12,195 nt of DNA from Rhodospirillales bacterium. GTDB lineage: Bacteria; Pseudomonadota; Alphaproteobacteria; CACIAM-22H2. Numbering within the stretch: position 1 is the stretch's first letter; each line of letters starts with the position of its first letter. The translations under genes were made by a program, and so were the position numbers. Below the pieces are notes generated by a model. That model had not been told where the DNA came from. It searched no databases and saw only the letters and a program-made list of their open reading frames with translations. The stretch spans positions 1 through 12,195 of the forward strand of contig JACQAF010000187.1 in NCBI GenBank assembly GCA_016195145.1, in the 5' to 3' direction. Positions 6,709-12,195 of this stretch are shown here, piece by piece.

Positions 6709-7311
6709 ATGGCCGATCCGGATATCACCGTCGAGGTTCTCGCAGGCAACGCCGCGGCGCCGCTGATTCCCGATCTCGCGCGACTGCGCATGACGGTGTT
6801 CCGCGAGTTTCCCTATCTCTACGACGGCAGCCTCGATTACGAGCATAAATATCTCGCCAAATACGCCGGGCTGCCCGACAGCACGATCGTCGTCGTGCGC
6901 GCCGACGGCCGCGTTGTCGGCGCATCGACGGCGCTGCCGCTGCTCAAGGACGACGCGGAAATGATCGAACCCTTTCGCTGCGCCGGCCTCGATCCGGCCG
7001 ATTTCTATTATTTCGGCGAATCGGTGCTGCTGCCCGAGATGCGCGGCCGCGGGCTCGGCGTGGCGTTCTTCCAGCATCGCGAGGCGCGGGCCCGGGCGCT
7101 CGGCTTCCCGATGACGGCGTTTTGCGCCGTGGCGCGGCCCGCCGACCACCCGCGCCGGCCGAAGGATTATGCGCCGCTCGACGGGTTCTGGACGCGGCGC
7201 GGTTATACGAAGCGCCCCGATCTGGTTTGCGAATTTTCGTGGCGCGATATCGACGAGAAGTCGAAATCGTCGAAGTCGATGATATTCTGGGTCAAGCGGC
7301 TCGCGCCCTGA
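6709..7311 (+). CDS. GNAT-family N-acetyltransferase
   Basis: A 200-residue GNAT-fold protein predicted to move an acyl group from acyl-CoA to an amine. The acetyl-CoA-binding motif A is clear: GESVLLPEMRGRGLGVAFF, with RGRGLG at 112-117, followed by the long helix QHREARARALG. Strand VVVRADGRVVGAST (61-74) is the preceding beta4-type element. The C-terminal GFWTRRGYTKRPDL and IFWVKRLAP match a subgroup of proteobacterial GNATs whose substrate I cannot name. I chose the ATG at 6709, nine bases after AAAAGG; the ATG at 6679 has no ribosome site and sits inside a tandem CTGTAAT repeat. The lactonase gene follows after 34 bases, so the two are likely co-transcribed. Confidence 0.85.
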   Translation: MADPDITVEVLAGNAAAPLIPDLARLRMTVFREFPYLYDGSLDYEHKYLAKYAGLPDSTIVVVRADGRVVGASTALPLLKDDAEMIEPFRCAGLDPADFYYFGESVLLPEMRGRGLGVAFFQHREARARALGFPMTAFCAVARPADHPRRPKDYAPLDGFWTRRGYTKRPDLVCEFSWRDIDEKSKSSKSMIFWVKRLAP

Positions 7312-7345
7312 ACGGCGCGCGGGACGCGGGGATAAGGGGGGGCCT

Positions 7346-8257
7346 ATGTATCCGCCTGCGACGCGCGTGCCGTCGTCGATTTTCACGCGCCTGCCCGACC
7401 GTTTCCGGCGCAAGGCGCGCAATGCCTGGGCGGACGCCAATCGCGGCGGCGCGGCGATCGACAGCTTCCTCGAGGGGCCGAGTTTCGATCGCGCCGGCAA
7501 TCTTTATGTGGTCGACATCCCGTTCGGGCGGATTTTTCGTATTTCGCCGGCGGGGGACTGGACCCAAATCGCCGAATATGACGGTTGGCCCAACGGCCTC
7601 AAGATTCACCGGGATGGGCGTATCTTCATCGCCGATTACCGGCGCGGCCTGATGCTGCTCGACCCCGCGCGCGGTGCGGTGACGCCGCTCGTCGAAACCT
7701 ATCGGTCGGAAAGCTTCAGGGGCCTCAACGATCTCGTCTTCGCGGCCAACGGCGATGTGTATTTCACCGATCAGGGGCAGACCGGCCTGCACGACCCGAC
7801 CGGCCGGATCTTCCGGCTGCGCGAAGCGGGCGGGCTCGATCTGCTGATCGACACCATCCCCAGCCCCAATGGCATCGTGCTCAACCCGGCGGAAAATCAG
7901 ATCTATGTTGCCGTCACCCGGGCCAATGCCGTCTGGCGGCTGCCCCTCATGCTCGATGGCGGCGTGTCGAAGGCCGGTACATGGATACATCTGTCGGGCG
8001 GGCTCGCCGGGCCGGATGGCTTGGCGCTCGACGCCGAAGGGGGCCTTGCCGTCTGCCATCTCGGCATCGGCGTCTGGCGCTTCGACCGGCTCGGCCGCCC
8101 GACCCATCTGGTCGAGCTGGCGACCGGCAGCTACGGCACCAACCTCGCATATGGCGGGCCGGACAATCGGTCGCTGTTCATTACCGAATCCGAAACCGGA
8201 ACGATCCTGCGTGCTGAAATGCCGGTCGCCGGATGCGCGATGTACGCGCATATGTAG
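7346..8257 (+). CDS. SMP-30/gluconolactonase-family hydrolase
   Basis: A 303-residue six-bladed beta-propeller of the SMP-30 / gluconolactonase / LRE group, which use one divalent metal to open lactones of sugar acids or similar esters. The metal-site residues expected in this family are all present: Glu43 (FLEGPSFD), Asn128 (RGLNDLVF), Asn175 (SPNGIVLN) and Asp224 (GPDGLALD). Blade repeats of the form DxxGNLYVVD, DGRIFIAD and NGDVYFTD are evident. No signal peptide is seen, so it is probably cytoplasmic. A strong AAGGGGGG site precedes the ATG. It lies 34 bases after the GNAT gene and about 29 bases before the hydrolase gene. Substrate candidates include aldonolactones or other cyclic esters; the sequence does not distinguish them. 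Confidence 0.9.
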   Translation: MYPPATRVPSSIFTRLPDRFRRKARNAWADANRGGAAIDSFLEGPSFDRAGNLYVVDIPFGRIFRISPAGDWTQIAEYDGWPNGLKIHRDGRIFIADYRRGLMLLDPARGAVTPLVETYRSESFRGLNDLVFAANGDVYFTDQGQTGLHDPTGRIFRLREAGGLDLLIDTIPSPNGIVLNPAENQIYVAVTRANAVWRLPLMLDGGVSKAGTWIHLSGGLAGPDGLALDAEGGLAVCHLGIGVWRFDRLGRPTHLVELATGSYGTNLAYGGPDNRSLFITESETGTILRAEMPVAGCAMYAHM

Positions 8258-8286
8258 CCGGCCAGCGCCCTGCTATGTTTGCCGCC

Positions 8287-9411
8287 ATGATGCTTCGTCG
8301 TCTGGCGGCGGGACTGGCAGTGGCGGCGGCGCTGGCCGCGTGTTCGCCGGCCGACGCGGTCGATACGGCGCTCGTGCTTTTCGACCTCAGGGCGGGCGAG
8401 GGGCCGTCGCGCCTCAAGGCGGCGACCCCGACCCCCGAACGGCGCGCCGTCGCCTGGCGCCATGATGGCGCGCCGGCCGAGGGCGACCTTTATCTTCTAT
8501 CCGATCATGCGCCGCGCGCGGCCCTGGTGCTGGTGCCGGGGCTGGCGCCCGAAGGCCGCAACGACCGGCGGACAGTGGCCTTTGCCCGGACGCTTGCCCG
8601 GGTCGGGTTCGCCGTCCTGGTGCCCGACCTGCCGGGGGCGCGCGCTCAGCGCGCGAGCGCCGCCGACGGCGTGGCCATCGCCGCCGCCGCACGCTATTTG
8701 CTCGCCCGACCGGAGGGGCAGGGGCCAGTGGGCGTCGCCGCGATTTCCTACGCTGTTGGACCGGCAATCCTCGCCGCCGGCGAGGCCGATCTTGCGGCGC
8801 GGCTCGATTTCATGGTGGCGATCGGCGGCTATTACGACGCAACCGCGGTGGTGACGTTCTTCACCACCGGCTATTTCCGCGGGTTGCCGGGCGCGCCATG
8901 GCGATACATGGAGCCCAACGCCTATGGCAAATGGGTCTTCGTGCTCGCCAACGCGGCGAAGCTGGAGAGCGATGCCGACCGCACGACGCTGATTGCCATG
9001 GCTCGGCGTAAGCTCGCCGACCTCGACGCCGATATCGGCGATCTGGCGCGCAGCCTTGGCCCCGAAGGGGCGATGGTCGCGGCGCTTCTCGCCAACAACG
9101 ATCCGGCACGCGTGCCGGCGCTGGTCGCTGCCCTGCCGGCGGCGGTGCGGGCGGATCTTTCCGCCCTCGACCTCAGCGCGCGCAATCTCGGCGCCCTGCG
9201 CGCGCGCTTTATCGTCGTCCACGGCCGCGACGACGCAATCATTCCCTATACCGAAAGCCAGGCCCTCGCCCGCGCCCTGCCGGCCGGGCGGACGCGGCTG
9301 ACTCTGCTCGACAGTCTGGCGCACGCCGATCTATCGCCCGCGGGCGTTATGGATGGCTGGCGGCTCGCCCGCGCGGTCTATGCCCTGCTCGGCGAGCGCC
9401 GGCCCGACTGA
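8287..9411 (+). CDS. probable alpha/beta-hydrolase lipoprotein
   Basis: A protein of 374 residues from the chosen start. The leader MMLRRLAAGLAVAAALAAC ends in an LAAC lipobox at Cys19, predicting lipid anchoring. Mature residues show an alpha/beta-hydrolase fold: ALVLVPGLAPEG oxyanion-loop region (79-90), FAVLVPDLPG (108-117), nucleophile elbow VAAISYAVG with Ser154, Asp315 or Asp316 in VHGRDDAIIPY, and His346 in SLAHADLS. The elbow is A-I-S-Y-A instead of G-x-S-x-G. A large, mostly helical lid fills about 185-295. Start choice is uncertain: ATGs at 8233, 8275, 8287 and 8290 are in frame and none has a good ribosome site; 8275 would also suit the signal peptide, while 8233 would overlap the lactonase gene and spoil it. 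The substrate is unknown: ester, amide or lactone. Confidence 0.78.
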   Translation: MMLRRLAAGLAVAAALAACSPADAVDTALVLFDLRAGEGPSRLKAATPTPERRAVAWRHDGAPAEGDLYLLSDHAPRAALVLVPGLAPEGRNDRRTVAFARTLARVGFAVLVPDLPGARAQRASAADGVAIAAAARYLLARPEGQGPVGVAAISYAVGPAILAAGEADLAARLDFMVAIGGYYDATAVVTFFTTGYFRGLPGAPWRYMEPNAYGKWVFVLANAAKLESDADRTTLIAMARRKLADLDADIGDLARSLGPEGAMVAALLANNDPARVPALVAALPAAVRADLSALDLSARNLGALRARFIVVHGRDDAIIPYTESQALARALPAGRTRLTLLDSLAHADLSPAGVMDGWRLARAVYALLGERRPD

Positions 9412-9442
9412 GGCCAGTATCTTGTTGACCTTGCGGTATTTT

Positions 9443-9471
9443 TTGGCGAGCATGCGGTTCACGGTTATAAT
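9443..9471 (+). promoter_or_regulatory. sigma70 promoter of the TRAP operon
   Basis: TTGGCG (9443-9448) and a perfect TATAAT (9466-9471) are 17 bases apart; transcription should start near 9478, giving a leader of about 38 bases. GTTGAC (9424-9429) and GTCAAC (9491-9496) form an inverted pair flanking the promoter, and CAAGGCTTG (9481-9489) is a small dyad at the start site. Either could hold an operator, but both are short. Confidence 0.7.
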
Positions 9472-9515
9472 CGTAGCGAACAAGGCTTGCGTCAACCGGT
9501 CATAAAGGGAGCGTC

Positions 9516-10490
9516 ATGAAAAAATATCTTTCAATCGTCCTGACGGGCGCGCTTACGGCATGGGCCGGGGCGGCCGAAGCGCAAACGAAATGGCAGATGC
9601 CGACGCCCTATGCGCCGGGCGAGTTCCATACGGTCAACATCCGGCAATTCGCCGACGACGTGAAGGCGGGCAGCGGCGGCAAGCTGGAGATCGTCGTCCA
9701 CCCGGCGGGATCGCTGATGCCGCTGCCGCAGATCAAGCGCGCGATCCAGACCGGCGAGGTGCAGATCGGCGAAATCCTGCTCAGCGCGCTGGAGAACGAG
9801 GATCCGATGTTCGGCGTCGATACGGTGCCGTTCGTGGTCACCGGCTACGACGCCTCGCAGCAGCTGATGGCCAAGGCAAAGCCGGCGCTGGCCGAACGGC
9901 TGAAGCGCCAGGGCATTCGCCTGCTCTACGCCACGCCGTGGCCGCCGCAGGGCTTCTATGCCGACAAGCCGATCAACTCGGTCGCCGACATGAAGGGGCT
10001 CAAATTCCGTTCCTACGGCCCGTCGGCGGCGCGCTTCGGCGAACTGGTCGGCGCGGCGGTGTCGACCATCCAGGCGGCCGAGCTCGGCGAGGCGCTCAAC
10101 ACCGGGCGGGTGAATTCAATGATCACCTCGGGCGCGACGGGCTCGAGCGCCAAGGTGTGGGAGACCAACGTCAAGTATTTCTATCAGCTCGACGCGTGGC
10201 TGCCGCATAACGGCGTGATCATCAGCGAACAGGCGTTCATGGCCCTCGATGAGGGGACCCGCAACGCCATTCTCAAGGCGGCGGCGGCGGCGGAAACGCG
10301 CGGGCTGGAGCTCAGCAAGAAGCGGGCTTCGGATGCCGTGGCGCTGCTGAAGCAGAACGGCATGCAGGTCCAGGGGCCGAGCGCGCAACTTGCCGCCGAT
10401 CTCAAGAAGGTCGGGGCGACGATGGCCTCCGAGTGGGAGGCGAAAGCCGGCGCAGACGGGGCGGCGTTGCTGGCGCCGTTCAAGAAGTAG
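9516..10490 (+). CDS. dctP: TRAP transporter periplasmic binding protein DctP
   Basis: A 324-residue solute-binding protein of a tripartite ATP-independent periplasmic transporter, which captures its ligand in the periplasm and hands it to the DctQM permease driven by an ion gradient. A Sec signal peptide (MKKYLSIVLTGALTAWAGAAEA) ends with AEA at 20-22. The family pattern is clear: PYAPGEFHTVNIRQFADDV (31-49), PLPQIKRAIQTGEVQIGE (69-86), then GLKFRSYG with Arg165, the residue that normally pairs with a ligand carboxylate, and QAAELGEALNTGRVNSMITS (186-205). The ligand is therefore probably a carboxylate, but which one is unknown. AAAGGGAG lies four bases before the ATG. It is first in the operon and followed by a strong hairpin, as suits a binding protein made in excess. 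Confidence 0.95.
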   Translation: MKKYLSIVLTGALTAWAGAAEAQTKWQMPTPYAPGEFHTVNIRQFADDVKAGSGGKLEIVVHPAGSLMPLPQIKRAIQTGEVQIGEILLSALENEDPMFGVDTVPFVVTGYDASQQLMAKAKPALAERLKRQGIRLLYATPWPPQGFYADKPINSVADMKGLKFRSYGPSAARFGELVGAAVSTIQAAELGEALNTGRVNSMITSGATGSSAKVWETNVKYFYQLDAWLPHNGVIISEQAFMALDEGTRNAILKAAAAAETRGLELSKKRASDAVALLKQNGMQVQGPSAQLAADLKKVGATMASEWEAKAGADGAALLAPFKK

Positions 10491-10498
10491 ACAGATCA

Positions 10499-10525
10499 GG
10501 GGCCGGCCGGTAACCGACCGGCCCC
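10499..10525 (+). terminator. strong hairpin between dctP and dctQ, likely attenuator
   Basis: GGGGCCGG (10499-10506) pairs perfectly with CCGGCCCC (10518-10525) around an 11-base loop, eight bases after the dctP stop; an alternative 7-base pairing GGCCGGT/ACCGGCC is also possible. The following bases ACTTCTTTCC are only moderately T-rich, so termination is probably partial. Such a structure would keep DctP mRNA in excess over the permease genes by termination or 3'-end protection. Confidence 0.6.
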
Positions 10526-10567
10526 ACTTCTTTCCGGCCGGCGGCAGCCGCAGATTTCGGCTTTTTC

Positions 10568-11080
10568 ATGCGCCAAACCCTCGCCCGTCTCTATCGCTTG
10601 TGCGGCGTCCTTGCCGGGCTGTGCCTGGTGCTGATGCTGGCGATGATCGTGCTCAATATCGCCGGCGGGGTGTTCGGCTTCTTCGTCCGCGGGCTCGACG
10701 CCTATGCCGGGTATCTAATGGCGGCCGCCTCGTGCCTTGCCTTTTCCTACACGCTGAAGGCGGGCGAGCACATCCGGGTGACATTGTTTCTCCAGCGGAC
10801 GCAGGGGCCGTACCGACGGCTGTTCGAGATCGTCTGTCTTCTCGTCGCCGTGTTCCTGTCGGGTTTTTTCGCCTGGTACACCGTACGCATGGCGTGGCTG
10901 TCATGGAAGATCGACGATATTTCGCAGATGACCGACCGCACGCCGTTATGGATGCCGCAATCGGTGTTCGCTTTCGGGGCGGTGGTGCTATTCATCGCCT
11001 TTGCCGAGGAACTGATCGACGAGATCCTCGGCCGCCGGGTCCATAACAAGCCGGGCGAGGGCCCGGCGCATATCGAGTAA
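10568..11080 (+). CDS. dctQ: TRAP transporter small permease DctQ
   Basis: A 170-residue inner-membrane protein with four predicted helices at about 11-33, 45-63, 85-107 and 128-150, the normal DctQ topology. The conserved GEHIRVTLF (66-74) after helix two is the family mark. It forms the membrane complex with DctM and helps dock the binding protein. No Shine-Dalgarno sequence is visible before the ATG, which may lower its translation relative to dctP. It sits 77 bases after dctP, beyond the hairpin, and 16 bases before dctM. Confidence 0.9.
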   Translation: MRQTLARLYRLCGVLAGLCLVLMLAMIVLNIAGGVFGFFVRGLDAYAGYLMAAASCLAFSYTLKAGEHIRVTLFLQRTQGPYRRLFEIVCLLVAVFLSGFFAWYTVRMAWLSWKIDDISQMTDRTPLWMPQSVFAFGAVVLFIAFAEELIDEILGRRVHNKPGEGPAHIE

Positions 11081-11096
11081 CCGGGGGACCCGCGCC

Positions 11097-12195
11097 GTGG
11101 AACTGGGCGTCGCCACCATATTGATCGTGATCATGTTCGTGCTCCTCGGCATGGGCGTGTGGATCGGCGTCGCCCTGCTCGGGGTGGGGTGGGTGGCGAT
11201 GGCGCTGTTTACCGACCGGACGATCGGCAATTTGATGGTCAACAAGATCTGGGATTCGTCGTCGAGCTGGACGCTCACCGCCCTGCCGCTATTCATCTGG
11301 ATGGGCGAGATCCTGTTCCGCTCCAAGCTCTCGGAGGACATGTTCAAGGGGCTATCGCCGTGGATGTTGCGCATCCCGGGGCGGCTTCTCCACACTAACA
11401 TCGTCGGCTGCACGATCTTCGCCGCCATCTCGGGATCGTCGGCGGCGACCTGCGCCACCATCGGCAAGATCACCATCCCCGAGCTGCGCGGTCGGGGCTA
11501 TCCCGAAAAGATGACCATCGGCACGCTGGCCGGGGCGGGGACGCTCGGCCTGCTGATCCCGCCCTCGATCATCATGATCGTCTATGGCGTCACCGCCGAG
11601 GTTTCGATCGGCCGGCTGTTCATCGCCGGCATCGTGCCCGGGCTGATGCTGGCCGGGCTGTTCAGCGGCTATGTTGTGGTCTGGTCGCTGTTTCATCCCA
11701 AGCAGATCCCGGTTGGCGGGGCGCGCATGGCGTTTCTCGACAAGCTGCGCGCCGGTCGTCATTTGCTGCCGGCGGTGGGGCTGATCCTGATGGTCCTCGG
11801 CTCGATCTATACCGGCGTCGCGACGGCCACCGAATCGGCGGCGCTCGGCGTGGTAGGGGCGCTGAGCCTGTCGACGGCGCAGGGCACGATGACCCGCAGG
11901 ACCTTCATGGACGCCCTGCTGGGAGCGGCGCGGCTCTCATCGATGATTGCCCTCATTCTCGCCGGAGCGGCGTTTCTCACTCTGGCCATGGGCTTCACCG
12001 GCCTGCCGCGCCTGCTGGCGCTGTGGATCGACAGCCTTCAGTTGTCGCACTATGCGTTGATCTTCGCGCTGACCGTGTTTTTTATCGTGCTCGGCTGCTT
12101 CCTCGACGGCATCTCGATGATCGTGCTGACCATGGCGGTCCTGCTGCCGATGGTTCAGAAGGCCGGTATCGACTTGATCTGGTTCGGGATTTTCA
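11097..12195 (+). CDS. dctM: TRAP transporter large permease DctM (3' end outside window)
   Basis: The first 366 codons of a DctM-type permease; the family is usually about 425-440 residues, so the missing end is short. Start is GTG at 11097, with GGGGGA about seven bases upstream and a 16-base gap after dctQ. Translation is open to the window end. Family signatures: PLFIWMGEILFRS (64-76), FAAISGSSAATCATIG (108-123), GLLIPPSIIMIVYG (151-164) and TATESAALGV (243-252). It is a multi-helix membrane protein that forms the transport pathway of the secondary carrier. An ATG further in, at codon 13, is possible but would cut into the first helix. Confidence 0.95.
   Translation, partial: MELGVATILIVIMFVLLGMGVWIGVALLGVGWVAMALFTDRTIGNLMVNKIWDSSSSWTLTALPLFIWMGEILFRSKLSEDMFKGLSPWMLRIPGRLLHTNIVGCTIFAAISGSSAATCATIGKITIPELRGRGYPEKMTIGTLAGAGTLGLLIPPSIIMIVYGVTAEVSIGRLFIAGIVPGLMLAGLFSGYVVVWSLFHPKQIPVGGARMAFLDKLRAGRHLLPAVGLILMVLGSIYTGVATATESAALGVVGALSLSTAQGTMTRRTFMDALLGAARLSSMIALILAGAAFLTLAMGFTGLPRLLALWIDSLQLSHYALIFALTVFFIVLGCFLDGISMIVLTMAVLLPMVQKAGIDLIWFGIF

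Noticed and set aside
7292..8251. 319-codon minus-strand frame over the lactonase gene
   Set aside because: Antisense shadow; the plus-strand protein has the SMP-30 metal ligands and a strong ribosome site.
9428..9444. T-run after the hydrolase gene as an intrinsic terminator
   Set aside because: Six Ts at 9439-9444 follow only a three-base ACC/GGT stem, too weak to terminate; the tract instead borders the dctP promoter.

Overview
The window is high-GC, densely coded proteobacterial DNA. A red-type (form IC) RuBisCO operon with a divergent LysR regulator, Tat-exported enzymes and a three-gene TRAP transporter together fit a metabolically flexible alphaproteobacterium, for example a facultative chemolithoautotroph of the Rhodospirillales or Hyphomicrobiales. 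That placement is inference from gene content and style; form IC RuBisCO also occurs in betaproteobacteria. No rRNA, tRNA, CRISPR array, insertion sequence or phage gene is visible.

Left arm (about 10-4345, minus strand): cbbL (4345-2885), cbbS (2868-2434) and cbbX (2409-1489) lie 16 and 24 bases apart and form a compact operon for CO2 fixation and RuBisCO reactivation. On the same strand, after a 101-base gap, come a Tat-exported intradiol ring-cleavage dioxygenase (1387-728) and a one-pass membrane protein of the DUF3105 type (696-10). The other Calvin-cycle genes are not in the window.

Control point (4346-4465): a 120-base divergent region separates cbbL from cbbR (4466-5368, plus strand). 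It contains an AT-rich island with two overlapping dyads, one of which is a classic T-N11-A LysR-type box, so CbbR probably controls the RuBisCO operon and itself.

Middle (5369-9411, plus strand): a 160-base spacer with a likely promoter and a perfect 17-bp palindrome precedes four co-directional genes: a Tat-exported transglutaminase-like protein, a GNAT acetyltransferase, an SMP-30/gluconolactonase-type hydrolase and a probable lipoprotein of the alpha/beta hydrolase fold. The last three are closely spaced. None can be tied to a named pathway from sequence alone.

Right arm (9412-12195, plus strand): a near-consensus sigma70 promoter drives a TRAP transporter: periplasmic binding protein DctP, a strong hairpin between the first two genes, small permease DctQ, and large permease DctM, which runs off the window end. 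The lactonase and hydrolase directly upstream suggest, without proving, uptake and hydrolysis of an organic acid, lactone or ester. The least expected features are the dioxygenase/DUF3105 pair behind cbbX, the palindrome before the transglutaminase gene and the non-canonical nucleophile elbow of the hydrolase.
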